Assembly: GCF_963675165.1 (NCBI RefSeq)
Contig: NC_087386.1
Location: forward strand, 5,462,169-5,526,168
From: Halichondria panicea
Taxonomy: Eukaryota; Porifera; Demospongiae; Suberitida; Halichondriidae
Direction: 5' to 3'
DNA length: 64,000 bases
How positions within the stretch are numbered: the stretch's first letter is position 1; every line of letters begins with the position of its first letter. Positions 34,346 through 46,054 of this stretch are shown one piece after another. Made by a program: the position numbers and the translations under genes. The notes below the pieces were generated by a model. The model was not told the DNA's origin, ran no database searches, and saw nothing but the letters and a program-made list of their open reading frames with translations.

Positions 34346-35412
34346 TAAGTGATGCTTATCAGCATAACTGCGTTTTTAACAAGGAATCCATCCATGCAGG
34401 TATTATGAAACCTTGAATTATGAAGGTCAACCTCAACATAAATAGACTTTAGCGACACAGGCAACAGAATATGGGGAGGCTCTGTGGCTAGTGGCCTCTG
34501 ATATGTGTGTACAGCTACTTACACTCACCTCTTCGGGTACATCAACATTGGCCCCAGCATCGATTAGGAGCTCCATACATTTCTGGTGACCATTGAAACT
34601 GGCTGTCCAAAGAGGGGTCTGTCCCGACTGTACATAGGAGGAAAACAATGTAAACAGCTGTTGTGGGAAAAGTGTTGACAGTTAGCCTTGGCTGTTAATT
34701 AAGACTATTTCTTACTGGTTGCATACAGCTGTCTGGTTGTCCTGTGTTATAGACCATAAACCATAATTATGTGAACATAAACACCATAATGATATGCAAC
34801 TGGACCAGCTAATTGTACACTCAGTCACATGCATGACCTAACGTCAGGAGATACACCAACTAGCTGGTCTATACACAAACATGACTGAAGTCCATTTGCA
34901 TTGAGTTCGACCCCGGAAGCTTCATTAATGTTTTATGTGGTGACAAGTATGCCTGGGACTTCTACATGGAAAATTCTAACTTATAGCTAAGTGAAGCTTA
35001 TCAGATAAAAGCGTTTTTAACAAGGAATCCAATGGTATTATATGAAAACTTGAAATTCAGTGAATTATGAAGGTCAATCGACACAAATAGACTTTAGCAA
35101 CACCGGCAACAGAACATGGGGAGGCTCTGTGGCTAGTGGACTCTGAGATGTGTGTACAGCTACTTACACTACCTTTTTGGACGGTACATCAACATTGGCC
35201 CCAGCATCGATTAGGATAGGCACATGGTCTTCTATGGCCAAGATCTTATCTTTGGTGGTTTGAACTTTCCTACAGTAGGACCTAAAAAGGCTATTGTGGT
35301 TTCGCTATGATGTCCTTGCTATGGTACCCTAGGTCTGGACTTCTGACCATATTGAAAATTAAAATTAAATCTGACAAAGCTGTTTAGCTAGTAAAGAAAA
35401 AAGCAGCGAAGT

Positions 35413-36156
35413 ATGGCTGATATTCATGTCACATTGCATCCATCTTTGCAAGATTGCACCACCAATGAGAATCAACGTTTGATACCGAGACCACCTACAC
35501 TTAAGGAGCTACGATACAATCGAAGAATAAAGATTCTGCAAGTTATTGGTGTTGTTCTTAGTATGTTAATGTCGACAACAGCTTTAGTAAATAGTTCACT
35601 GAAATTAGCTGATGAAAAACAAAAGAGCACTGTGATAAAACACGGTATCTACGATAGAATAGGCAATATTGGGTGCCAAGATATATCGGGAACCACAACG
35701 CTATACACCGGTAACACTGTCAGCTACAACACGTCCACTGGCTACACTGGCTTTAAATGTATGCCTGTCTATGCAGATGAGATCAAGTACTACGCTAGCA
35801 ATGAGTCTACCTATAACAGGACGGAAAATATAGATTATGGAAAGAAAACCGTATATATAACTTTCACAGCATCAAACTACTACAGTTCTGCATGTGCGGT
35901 ATGCATGGTCGAGGGGCGTGACTCAATAGTGGTCCTACCTGGCACATACGAATGCTTGAATTCATCTTGGACCAAGGAATATAATGGCTACTTGATGACT
36001 GGCAACACATGTGTCGACAAGAAGATGATAGGTGCACCCTTACTCCCAAGTGATTCTGCCAATCTGCCTGCTCTAAGGCACGAGGTAGCAACAGATGACA
36101 TCGACATATATTACGAAAATCAGAAAGTTCTTAGCTGTGTTGTGTGCTCTAAGTAG
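35413..36156 (+). CDS. short-chain-collagen-C4-like type II membrane protein
   Basis: Intronless frame of 247 residues. A ~45-residue charged N-terminus is followed by a single hydrophobic segment (ILQVIGVVLSMLMSTTALV, about residues 42-62), placing the rest outside the cell or in a lumen. The remainder matches the non-collagenous domain of sponge short-chain collagen C4 in order: YDRIGNIGCQDISGTTTLY, GFKCMP, KYYASNES with several N-glycosylation sequons, [31 protein letters not shown] then CVD, LRHEV, and terminal VLSCVVCSK. Eight or more cysteines are conserved with the paralogues at 38888 and 42573. No Gly-X-Y repeat is present, unlike the collagen. Function unknown; a membrane-anchored matrix, adhesion or recognition role is inference. 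Confidence 0.8.
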   Translation: MADIHVTLHPSLQDCTTNENQRLIPRPPTLKELRYNRRIKILQVIGVVLSMLMSTTALVNSSLKLADEKQKSTVIKHGIYDRIGNIGCQDISGTTTLYTGNTVSYNTSTGYTGFKCMPVYADEIKYYASNESTYNRTENIDYGKKTVYITFTASNYYSSACAVCMVEGRDSIVVLPGTYECLNSSWTKEYNGYLMTGNTCVDKKMIGAPLLPSDSANLPALRHEVATDDIDIYYENQKVLSCVVCSK

Positions 36157-36436
36157 AATCTATTATAGATCTACAAAAGACGGTTTCATAGCAATATATT
36201 TTTTTTAGTTGCCTTTAGTTTACTAAAACAACTGTGTAACATGTATGTGCCCTCAATTGAAACTATAATCTCTATAATTTATTATGAGCTCTCTTATGTA
36301 CTAGTACGCAAGAACAAAGCTATTATTGTCAGTAATATTGAAAACTACTATGTAGCCTGTACTCGTGAATATTTATTTACAAACCAAATCCAACTAAAGT
36401 GGATTGAAACCTTCTATCGAACTATACCCCTACCAG

Positions 36437-36862
36437 GGGCGTAGCCAGGATTTGAGAGAGGGGGGTGCTGAATTACCAGTGCATGGAGTGCACTGGCGGT
36501 GCAACATGTGCCCCAAATTTTTTTTTGTTACATGCTCTGAGATTGATTCTAACGCAATCTGGCTAAAGAAATGAGGGTACTGCTGCTTTGAGGGTACTGA
36601 CGGTTAAGCCACATCTTCATCTGAAGATGTCCTGCATTGTTTTGAGTTGTGACAATTAAATCATGCATACAGCTGCTAACCAGGTTCTGCTTGTGAATTA
36701 GCAGGACAGCTAGGGTGGCAAGCCACTTGCAGTTGCAGTACTGAATATTTGGAGGTGGAGCTAGCTAGTTGGAGGTGGAGTTTTGAGTTGATCGTGCAAT
36801 AGAGCTCTAGTTCTCTCGGGTGCTGGAGCACCCTCTGCACCCATCTAGCTACGCCACTGCCT
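36437..36862. mobile_element. probable dispersed repeat with cgtagcca / tagctacg ends
   Basis: Begins ggggcgtagccaggattt and ends ctagctacgccactgcc, an imperfect inverted pair; the interior has ggggggtgctg and its near-complement ggtgctggagcacc. Looks like a decayed non-autonomous element. Confidence 0.5.
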
Positions 36863-38292
36863 ACTATGCTAACGAAAGACCCAATAGTGTGGATGACAAT
36901 GGGTTAAACCATAGATGGTACCATAGATACTGTACACTCCGCAGCTGTGTAAGTGAGTTGGCAGAACTGGCCAGAGACAGATAAAAGAGAATCTATGTAT
37001 TAACAGAAAGGATATTGATGCTGCAAGTGTATTAAGCGAAGACAGTAGTAGTGACTGTGAGGAGGTAGAATGAGTAGAGGAAGTACAGTCCAGTGCAAGA
37101 TGATATTAACTATTCTATAATTAGTCTGTATAGTAGATCTACCCCTGTACCCATGTAATTATATCCAAAAAGCAAGCCACTCAATGTTGGTAGCATGCAT
37201 GTAGATCAAAAGAAGTGTGGCTGACTCATAACACTAGCATGAGATAAGCAAACGGGTGAAATTGTTGATGATCTGTACGTGTACGTGTACGTGTACATGC
37301 TAATATTATAATAGTCTTGAGAGTATTAATTTATAGTACACGATAAACTGTTTCTTGATCGTTTACGAAGTGGCTGTGAGAGAGACACATTCCAACTTGC
37401 CGGTTCGAAATTCCTATACAAGTGTAGATACACGGCACTTGAAAAGAGGTTGGACGTTAATGCTGTCTTCACCGATGGTGTTGCCTAGAGAAGTAGCACT
37501 CGAGTAGGTCCTGGGATAAATTTCACTTGATAGTATAATTAGCTAACATTTGGCAATGGATATCTTAGCTCAGCGAAAGACAACACTGCAATTTGGAAAG
37601 TTAATGACATGTACATGTACGTGTGAACTTATTGATAGAAATCATAATTGTAGTTGTAATAAGAACGTAGCATTAATTTTTGTTTAACAGTACATGTACA
37701 TGGATTTTACATATTTTTCTTGAGGCTGTATTTTTCCAATAACTTTACTGTATGCTTAGTTAATAGATTCTCCTGCTGCATCAATACACGAAGGTTTTCA
37801 TCAGCTAAATATGCAAAAAGTAGGCTCAACAGGTTTAGAAATAATCTCACGCAAAAAGTGCAACTAACTCATGCTTTAGCCCTTTCTATAGCACTTAAAC
37901 TTTCATAACAGTTGTCAAACATAGATTCTCCTCGTAGTTTACAGTGTACTTCAAGTATTACTACTGAATGGTAACCTGAATATTTACTGTCCAAGCCAAA
38001 AATCTCACACAAAGTATTTTTACAGGAAAATTTATGCTAAAATATGATATTCTCCCATGAGCTTAGAGAAACTAGTCTTACCTACAAGCCCACTGCAAGT
38101 ATCAATGTGTGCCGGTCATTTTCACCAGTTTTCAGACACGGAACACTGTTTACTACGCTCTGGTTGCTATATAAACATGACAGTTACAGGGTTTCTAACA
38201 TAATCTGCTCGTTACGATGATAGCTTCAGACAATTCCCGTGGACCCCTCCGGATACTAGGCCGTTTCACATCCACGTCAGTACTGTATCATC

Positions 38293-38630
38293 TATGGTTA
38301 AACTAGTTGGGCGTAGCCCGACCGTCGTCTCCCTGACGGGAGGTCGGGTTGCAAGCCTATCTGGGATTTGTTCTAGCGCCACTATAGTGGCGCCCTATCA
38401 GATTGCAGCATTTTTCACGTGCTTGGTTACACTTCCGTTTGCATCTAGTTGCAAAACCGCATGCAGTATGCTGTGGTTTATCCACGTCATCATGTCGGTT
38501 AACACCCACTTGAGAAGAAGAATATTCATGGCAGTGTTACATAATGCTGCAGAACAAATCCCAGATAGGCTTGCAACCCGACCTCCCGTCAGGAGACGGT
38601 CGAGGCCACGCCCAATTAGGGTTAAACCAT
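38293..38630. mobile_element. fold-back element with ~80-base arms
   Basis: Arm 38293-38374 (atggttaaactagttgggcg ... atttgttct) pairs with 38550-38630. A central palindrome gcgccactatagtggcgc lies at 38377-38394. The reading frame of 135 codons across it is an artefact. Confidence 0.85.
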
Positions 38631-38887
38631 GTTACAGTTGTGCTTTTTGTTCCGAACCACAGTATGTGGTTACTACAGTTGTACATCCTAGCTATAGTTA
38701 ATGGTAATACCTCAATAGCTTCCTACCACAAAGAATAAACACCAAGGAGATTCATACTGGATTCTATTTCGGTTTCAAACAACATAGTATACATAATATC
38801 TTCACGTGCATGGCCATGTGATTACTATGTTGGAGAAAAACAGCAGTGCATTATAACTAACCAAGCTGACAAGAGACAGTAGTTAGA

Positions 38888-39701
38888 ATGGATGATGATA
38901 ATGAGCAACGTGAAAATGAGAATCTACTACCACCACAAGGAGGGAATGCTCACTATGGGCCACCAGAGCCAAGGCGACGACGACAGCATCTACAGATATC
39001 GCCAAAGCCACAAAACAACTTTGGAAAGATTCTGAAAGGATTATTCTATGTTGCAGCAATTTTAATGGCAGTGATAGCTTTGATAGCTTTGATAATGAGT
39101 GCGATTGCAATAAGCCAGAGTGCTGCTGCAATAAACCAGAGTGCTGCTGCAATAAACCAGTGCAATCAGATGCCAGTGAAATATACAACCTACGAAAGAA
39201 TAGGCAACACAGAATGCCCAAAGATCTCGGGGACCTCACTGATATACAGAGGTATCACCATCAGCTACAGCTACAACTCCACGCAAAACGCACCAACGAG
39301 CTACTCTGGCTTTCGATGCATGCCTCGTGATAAAGAATATATCAACTATTATAATATAGACAAATACGAATATGACAAGGAAGAAGCAAACAGTGGAAAC
39401 GTAACTGGATATATAACATTCACTGATTCAAACCACCACGATGCTCTGTGTGCCGTGTGCATGGTTGAGGGGCGTGGCTCGATCATGGTCATACCAGGCA
39501 CAGACAAATGTTTAGACTCGTGGACCAAGGAATACAATGGCTACTTGATGACTGGCTACACGTGTGTCGACATTGAGATGGAAGAGGATGGTAAAAAATC
39601 CTGACAGAACGGCTATTCTAAGGCACGAGGTTATATCGTCAGCGGTTAACAAAAACTACCAAGACAACAATGTTCTTAGTTGTGCTGTGTGCTCCAAGTA
39701 G
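38888..39701 (+). CDS. short-chain-collagen-C4-like membrane protein with a frame break near its end
   Basis: Intronless. The N-terminus is charged (MDDDNEQRENENLLPP), followed by a hydrophobic anchor FYVAAILMAVIALIALIM (about residues 58-75), two copies of an AAAINQS heptad-like unit, and the C4-like domain ([66 protein letters not shown]). The frame stops at 39602-39604, just after an A6 run (39592-39597). The family's remaining tail (AILRHEV ... LSCAVCSK) is perfectly readable one base out of phase from 39612 to the stop at 39699-39701. Either a 1-base indel has recently broken the gene or the sequence is in error; otherwise the protein is 238 residues and lacks the last two conserved cysteines. 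Confidence 0.75.
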
Positions 39702-40164
39702 AATGCGTGAACTCTATACAAAACGTGTGATTATAACGGTTAATTTTAGCAAGACCAGAACATTTTTTTTAGTTGTGTAGTGCTCTAGTAGAATCTATGT
39801 AAAACAAACTCGATACCAAAGCGTATGATTTTACGTATAATTTTTTTAAGATTTTTTATCAAGATATAGTTGTGACATGTTATTCAACAAGTATTAGGGC
39901 TTAACAAAAATCATAGTCAGGATTGCATTGAGGGGGGTAATTTTCTCCCCACCTGGGCCTATTTCGCCCCTTCCTAGGAACTAGAATATTCATTATTATA
40001 GGTAGTTGTACAGCTATTATTATCATGAGTTGTGAGCTGAAATTGCACCAGAATCGATCTAAGGCTATCAATCGTCAAGAAGTCTTAACAACAATCATAG
40101 TGAACCATGTGACTTAGTCAAGAAAACTATACACAGCTAGAACAAACAGGAACAGTGAAGAGAT

Positions 40165-40577
40165 ATGCAATGGCTCACTATATCAACAAGATGAGCAAGC
40201 GAGGCTATTGCAGAGGAATTAACCCTTTTGTGGCTTTAACTAAAACAAAAAAATACGAAAGAATACAACGAGTATCTCCTAGGGCCTCTATAGGTTACAA
40301 GGTGGTGTCACAATAATGTCAACCAGCTACAACGGTTTTCAATGTATGCCAGTTAGTAAAGAGTACATCAAGTACTAGCTATGCTATTGGCAGTAGAAAT
40401 TGTAAAAGTGCTGCAGGAACATCCAGGATGTTCACAGGGCTTACAATGGGTTTTGTAACAGAGACAGGTGCAACTGAATACAAGTGCGTTTCAACAGGTG
40501 ATGACATTAAGATTCAATACTACAATGACACTTCATCGGTATACAATGACGAAAAACAAGTAAAATTTTTAACGTAA
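40165..40577 (+). pseudogene. decayed C4-like gene fragments
   Basis: Pieces of the family in different frames: KKYERI near 40250, SYNGFQCMPVSKEYIKY (40324-40374, then stop) and a second partial domain AGTSRMFTGLTMGF ... GATEYKCVSTGDDIKIQYY (about 40413-40574). No start, anchor or CAVC motif in frame. Confidence 0.7.
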
Positions 40578-41214
40578 CCAAGTATAAAACATTTCGAACC
40601 GACAGATTAGATACCAATTTAACGAGTAATTTTTGCAAGATTTGTTACCAAGATATTGTAGGGGTTGTGATACAATGTACGTTATATTCAACAAGCATTG
40701 AGGGGGGTAACAAGCTTACACAACAACAGCTGTTACATATGTTACTGTTGTTTACATATACACAGCTTCACACACAACAAGCGGAAGTACGTGGATGTAT
40801 ACCATATTACTGCAACACTTTGCTGGTGGAAAACCGTTGAAAATGAGCCAAATCAGTTGATATATCTATATTACTATTGCGCTCTGGCAAGGATTGTGTG
40901 TTATTACTAGTACTATTTGAGGTGTATTTTTTGCGAAGTGATCATATATTTTGGAAGCTCACAAAACATTATAGTAAACCAGTATTTGGTCAAAGCAAGT
41001 GTCATAATTATATATAAAATACACTATTATAATTAATGAAACAACAAAATGCAACACAAAATTAACGTTCAATTATAGGCTTTTAGATATACTTGTATGC
41101 TTTCACCTTTGCTGTGTCCACTTAACCTATAGACAGGTAAGACTATTACTGAAAAAAAAAGGTCAACTGTACTTTATTTGGCTGGTCATGTGACCGTGTC
41201 GTACCTCCTCTGCC

Positions 41215-41345
41215 ATAATACTAAAATGTTTTGCAAGGGTTGACCACAATAATATCGCAAACCTACACGATCCTTGCCAGAACGCAATAGTTAGATAGCA
41301 AAATTTTTTTAAATTTTTCACTTGAAAAATATTCTAGTAATTACG
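41215..41345. mobile_element. MITE family A, partial copy
   Basis: Contains gcaagggttgaccac, cacgatccttgccagaacgc and atattctagtaattacg, but is internally deleted. Confidence 0.6.
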
Positions 41346-41445
41346 ATACTTGCTTGAACGATTAATTCCACTACTGTATAACAGTTGTGTGCGTACATTG
41401 TGTGTGTGTGTGTGTGTGTATGTACAATGGTTTAAATATATATAG

Positions 41446-42415
41446 CAGGGTTCTGCCCAGGATGAGTTGAGTGGTGGCTAGACCACTATAGGGGGTCCGG
41501 GAAATTTGAGTGTTTATTTACACTACATTCAATTTCATCAATTCTAGAGACTAATTACACCAGAACATTTTGAATCACTAAAAATAGATTGTTCGTCTCT
41601 TCTCTTCTTTTTTGAAGCCCAAAGCCAGTCATTTGCAATCTTGTAGCCTACTTTCCTCCTCTCCCACTTGCTGTGGAGTGGCTTGACTCATAAGCATCAA
41701 AACCGGCATGCAACTCCAGGTTGAACTGCATCATCATCACTATATAATAATTATACAGTAGCTGCTAGCACTAGCACTGGAATCAGTTTCTTGGCATCTC
41801 CTCTTAGAAGTATAGGACTATATACTGTCTATCTCTAAGTCTTTGGATGTAGCACTAGTCTAAAAGAGTTCAGAATAGTTTACTAACTTGTACTTGTTAT
41901 GCACCTATCATTGCAAAGCCCCACTACCCCCCTCCCGGGACAGGGGGGGGCTTTGTCAATTATGAGTTGCAAAGGACTCCCCCCCGGGGCTATTTTATTT
42001 GACAAACCCCTGGCAAAACCCCAGGGCATGACAGTTAAACACAATAATAATTGCAATACTTTAGCTGATACAGACAAACAGCTATGATAATTATACTGAC
42101 TTTACAAAGTTCCCACCCCCAGGGCTAGGTTTTACTAACAAAGCTCACACAAAGCCCCCCCTTGTCCCGGGAGGGGGTAGTGGGGCTTTGCATTGATAGG
42201 TGCATTATTCTTGTGGCACTGAATATTGCTGAGTAAGCATGCAGTAGTGCTGCCTCAGCACAATAATGCGCATGCTCAGAACAGCTGCAGCTGCAGCTAT
42301 AGCTAGCTTAGCTGTAGAGTTACTAGTACGTGGTCGCAGAGAGGTGAGTGGTGGTCGTTTATAGAGCTGCAGTGGTCGGTGCCGACCACTGCCGACCACT
42401 GTGGGCAGAACCCTG
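41446..42415. mobile_element. ~970-base composite element with cagggttctgccca ends
   Basis: Left end cagggttctgccca (41446-41459) and right end tgggcagaaccctg (42402-42415) are perfect inverses, flanked by atatag on both sides. It contains a nested fold-back element at 41900-42204. No transposase seen. Confidence 0.75.
41900..42204. mobile_element. GC-rich fold-back element nested in the previous element
   Basis: Ends tgcacctatcattgcaaagc and gctttgcattgataggtgca are inverted copies; the arms continue through ccccctcccgggacaggggg. Unusually GC-rich for the window. Confidence 0.8.
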
Positions 42416-42572
42416 ATATAGCCATGATTTTTAGTTGGCAAACTGGTTTTTATTTAGTCAATAAACATATTGAGACAGACATATTCATAGTAAATGGCCA
42501 AATAGAGAATTGCTGACAAAGCTGTTCTTATAGTTACTAAGACTAAAAACCTTGACAAGCAGCTAGTGAAAT

Positions 42573-43319
42573 ATGCAAAATCCAGAAGAGGAGCGTGAAC
42601 CTTTGAATAAAGAACAAAGAAATGATCAACCAGCTGCAGAAAACAACCTCAGAGAGAAGATTCTGAAAGGATCATTCTATGTCCTGACATTTTCAATGGC
42701 AGTGTTAGCTTTAGCACTGAGCTCTATTACACTACACATTTCTCAGAGCCAGAGCCAGAGCGACAAAATCGATATCCCAGTGGTGAAATATACGACCTAC
42801 GAGAGAATAGGTAGCAAAGATTGCCCAAAAAGCAACGGGACCTCACTGATATACAGTGGTGTCACAGTCAGCTACAGCTTCAACTATACAAACAACATAC
42901 CAACTAGCTACTCTGGCTTTCGATGCATGCCTACTGATGACGAAGATATCAACTATTATCCTGGCGACAAAGAGTCTAAGTACACCCTCATGGAACAGGT
43001 GTACAGTGAGAATATAACTGAATATATAACATTCACAAATTCGAACTACCACGATGCTGTATGTGCCGTGTGCATGATTGAGGGGCGTGGCTCGATCATG
43101 GTCCTACCAGGCACAGACAAATGCAAGGATTCTTGGACCATGGAATACTATGGCTACTTGATGACTGGCAATACGTGTGTGGACAAGAATATGATAGGTA
43201 TTGACGGATCAGGACATCCTACAAGAGTGGTTTTTCTAAGGCACGAGGTAACATCGTCGAAGGTTAGCAAATACTACCAAGACCAGAAAGTTCTTAGTTG
43301 TGTTGTGTGCTCTAAGTAG
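42573..43319 (+). CDS. short-chain-collagen-C4-like type II membrane protein
   Basis: Intronless frame of 248 residues. A polar N-terminus (MQNPEEEREPLNKEQRND) precedes a hydrophobic anchor (FYVLTFSMAVLALALSSI, about residues 35-52). Then the complete C4-like domain: YTTYERIGSKDCPKSNGTS, SYSGFRCMPTDDEDINYY, AVCAVCMIEGRGSIMVLPG, WTMEYYGYLMTG, TCVDKNMIG, LRHEV and the terminal LSCVVCSK. Several N-glycosylation sequons (NGTS, NYTN, NITE) lie in the predicted extracellular part. It is closer to the 38888 copy than to the 35413 copy in the anchor (both have ILKG before FYV). The reading frame is intact, so it best represents the functional family member. Partner and function unknown. Confidence 0.82.
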   Translation: MQNPEEEREPLNKEQRNDQPAAENNLREKILKGSFYVLTFSMAVLALALSSITLHISQSQSQSDKIDIPVVKYTTYERIGSKDCPKSNGTSLIYSGVTVSYSFNYTNNIPTSYSGFRCMPTDDEDINYYPGDKESKYTLMEQVYSENITEYITFTNSNYHDAVCAVCMIEGRGSIMVLPGTDKCKDSWTMEYYGYLMTGNTCVDKNMIGIDGSGHPTRVVFLRHEVTSSKVSKYYQDQKVLSCVVCSK

Positions 43320-43816
43320 AATCTATGTAAAACGAACTCGATACCAAAGCGTATGATTTATTAAATTTTTGCAAAATTTAATTTGTTACCAAGATATAGT
43401 GTAGGGGTTGTGATATGTTGCATTCAATTAGCTCTATTAATTAGGACAGTGTGTTATTTCATGGGAAATTCTTTAAACCTGTTCCAAGGTCTGTTTCAAA
43501 GCTTTCAGAAAATCATAAAAATTGGGAAATTCAGATCAATGGTACTAGTTACGGCCATTGAAACCCCCCTCCCCTCTGTTTAGACCATGTTTGATGACTG
43601 GTTAGGCAGCCCCTCTAATTAATTAGAGGAATGCAACCCGCTAGTTAAATATAATCAGGCGTTTCTATTGCTCCCCTAATTAAGTACTTGGGGGTAAAGA
43701 CGTGGCCTAGCCACCAGTCATAGCTTCAGCTCAGTCATGCCCTAACCACATGTAGAGAAGTTTACCCTAACAACAGATATGAAGAGCAAGCATTACTATA
43801 TACAGTATCCTATAAC

Positions 43817-44030
43817 AATTAAATACAGGGAATTCAAGTTATGGCAGCTAAAATAGTCCCCAAACCATTGAGCTTTTAGAAAATCATTGACAACGATGCT
43901 TATTTATGGCAAGAGCACTTATCTATTCTTGGTCACGGCCATTAAACTGCAACCTCCCCCCCATCCGTTAATTAATGGTTCGGGGACTCTTTTAGCTGCC
44001 ATGCATAACTTGAATTCCCTGTATTTAATG
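43817..44030. mobile_element. fold-back element
   Basis: attaaatacagggaattcaa near 43820 pairs with ttgaattccctgtatttaat near 44010; the arms continue through agctaaaa / tttagct and ccattg / aatgg segments. About 215 bases. Confidence 0.75.
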
Positions 44031-44547
44031 TTTAGAAAGTACGAAGGTCTCTTTAAAAAATCATGAAATTGGATAAGTTACGGCCAACAAACATCATAGT
44101 ACATGACATACAGAGCTAGAGCAAAAGAAAATAGCAAAGTGAGATACAATAATTATGGCTTGTATATATACCGTATAGCGCAACATTTTCACTGATTTCA
44201 TAGCTTTTCTATCCTACACGTCCATGAAAATTGGAATTATCTGCTATAATGTGCAAAGATTAAAGGCAGATTTTGGGAAGATAAACGTACGTAATACGAT
44301 AGCTTAAATAACTGGTAAAATTTGGCGCATAATCAATAAGCCTTAAGCTTGAGCCTACACACAACAAGCTGAAGTACATGGATACACCAATGCCAAATTG
44401 ACCCTTTTCAATCTACCTATTGTGTTTTGGCAAGGATCGTGTGCAATTTGAGATACTTTGCGAAGTATATCAATGGTCGCAAAGTTCGATGCTCTCAAAG
44501 CATTCTTTGGCCAAAGTAAGTGTCATAATTATACACTAATTATAATC

Positions 44548-45077
44548 AAGAGTTCTATTAGGAAGAAGAGTACGCAACTCCACTTAAAACCATAGGGGGC
44601 GTTTCTCCAACCTTACGTCGCAACCACATGCTGTTGTATAACTGAACTGTGAAATCAAAATTGCAATGAATACCGTATAGCGCGAAATTTTCGAGGCATT
44701 TATATTTCGTGGATTGTCCTCTAAAAGCCATTTGATGACTGCTTATCGGAAGCCACGCCTTTAAATCTTTGTATGTTATAGCAGATAATTCTAATTAAAG
44801 AACAATTTTTGTGGACTTAATTTTCATGTACAATTCTAACCCACGAAATCCGCGAAAATTAAGCCCCTCGAAAATTTCGCGCTATAGTAATTATGGTAAC
44901 ATAGTGATGTTTGTGATAATGATTACTCATTTACAACTGCCAGTAGGAAAGGCATAGTTACCAATCGCCTTTCCTGCTAGTTGCGGTTACTACAGCCAGT
45001 ATCTGTGACGTATGATTGGAGGAATGCTTTTTGTGCACAGTCTATTGGAGTTGCGTACTCTTCCTAATGAACTCTTG
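44548..45077. mobile_element. fold-back element (32-base ends) with nested family B MITE
   Basis: Left end aagagttctattaggaagaa... and right end ...cttcctaatgaactctt are inverted copies through tacgcaactcca / tggagttgcgta. A complete family B copy with ends taccgtatagcgcgaaattt / aaatttcgcgctatagta occupies 44671-44889. Confidence 0.8.
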
Positions 45078-45364
45078 GTATAATGAATACCAACAAAAAT
45101 TAATGCAGCAAGTAAGACCGACGTGTAGGACAACTTCATTATTCTGATATGTAACGCCGTTCACACAGTATAGGCGTAACACACTTTATGGTTGCATACT
45201 TCAAATTTTGTTTACTTTAGGATGGTATGATTATATCACGAGAACACAATACACAAAAGAAGGTGAAGACATTCGTCTCTTATGACAAGAATGCGCTCTT
45301 AGACTAGTACTTTAGTGAAGGGAACCAAACACCGAAAGGTATCAACATCAACAACAAAATCAGA

Positions 45365-45560
45365 TACTGTATTACTAGAATGTTTTGCTGGTGAAAAACC
45401 TTTGCGAATGAGCCAGATCAGCAGAAGATTTGACCCTTTGCGATCTAACTATTGCGTTCTGGCAAGGATCGTGTGTATTTACTATTTTATTGTTGCGAAT
45501 TGATCAACCATCACAAAGTTCGCAAATGTTTGATGCTCGCAAAACATTCTAGTAATACGG
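45365..45560. mobile_element. MITE family A, the most complete copy
   Basis: tactgtattactagaatgtt at the left and aacattctagtaatacgg at the right are inverted. Interior: ttgcgaatgagccagatcag, ttctggcaaggatcgtgtgt, attgatcaaccatcacaaag. It interrupts the flank of the stray UBR4 fragment (compare 50550-50830). Confidence 0.85.
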
Positions 45561-45708
45561 AATATGCAGTAGATACTTTTGAATCTGAACATGATGTACA
45601 CAACATACTTTTCGGGCCAACTTGTCTAATATTGCATCTATTGAACATTCGATCCAACAAAATATTTATAATACAGATAATAATAATAATTATGTTTACG
45701 TGTGTTTA

Positions 45709-45920
45709 TTAATGGCAGCTGTACCTTGTCGCTAGCTTCCAGCACGGTGCTATCATTGGTCCGCACGTGCTCCAGTAGAGCTGTGGGCAGGTCACTACCA
45801 GACCACTGACAGTGTGGTCTTGAGGACTCTGTGTAGACTGTCCACTAGTGAGAACATCATTAGTAGCGGCTTGTACACCGAGAACTCTGCCGGGGAGGAC
45901 GAGGAGAGGCTGTGGGGGAC
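45709..45920 (-). pseudogene. stray UBR4 exon (third copy)
   Basis: Matches the UBR4 exons at 50844-51055 and 60160-60358 on the minus strand (PAEFSV..., [19 protein letters not shown] in parts) with extra bases that shift the frame (for example agaccactgacag against agacactgacag). The flank 45220-45350 matches 50550-50690. It is a relic of a further duplication of the UBR4 tail. Confidence 0.85.
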
Positions 45921-46054
45921 GAATAATAAGGCTCACAATCCAACAAATTGTTTCATGTGTTGGCTGACGTACAGATTAGCTTCAACATAGGATTATCAGG
46001 TCAATTATAATTGGGTATAGGTGGCAGGAGTAAAGTGTATCCAATAGAGAGATG

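Larger units (their letters stand above)
33208..35225 (-). pseudogene. ankyrin-repeat array 2, probably a fragment
   Basis: Minus-strand exons: partial repeat truncated at about 35215, GQTPLWTASFNGHQKCMELL (about 34530-34627), GVTALIGAAYNGHVRAVEVL (about 33803-33903), GATALYIASKKGHCGVVRIL (about 33660-33757) and the terminal exon GRTAYDLANGNGHTQVCELL, which stops near 33194. It is the paralogue of the 3' half of the gene at 52.6-59.3 kb but has no kinase and begins in mid-repeat, so it is most likely a broken duplicate; the exons themselves are still open. Its promoter, if any, is not evident. Confidence 0.65.
36157..38887. other. 2.7 kb intergenic region with repeats
   Basis: Apart from the two elements listed separately (36437-36862 and 38293-38630) I see only AT-rich unique sequence and short acgtgtacgtgtacgtgtac repeats (37272-37300). 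No convincing coding exon. Confidence 0.45.
43320..45200. other. repeat-rich intergenic region
   Basis: Contains an 18-base palindrome cctctaattaattagagg (43612-43629), a fold-back element (43817-44030), a partial family A copy (about 44390-44510) and a composite fold-back element (44548-45077). No gene seen. Confidence 0.5.

Noticed and set aside
36241-36444. 67-codon open frame after the first C4-like gene
   Set aside because: No similarity, low complexity, no family relation; likely chance in AT-rich DNA.
38294-38701. 135-codon open frame
   Set aside because: Runs through both arms of a fold-back element and its central palindrome; no domain resemblance.
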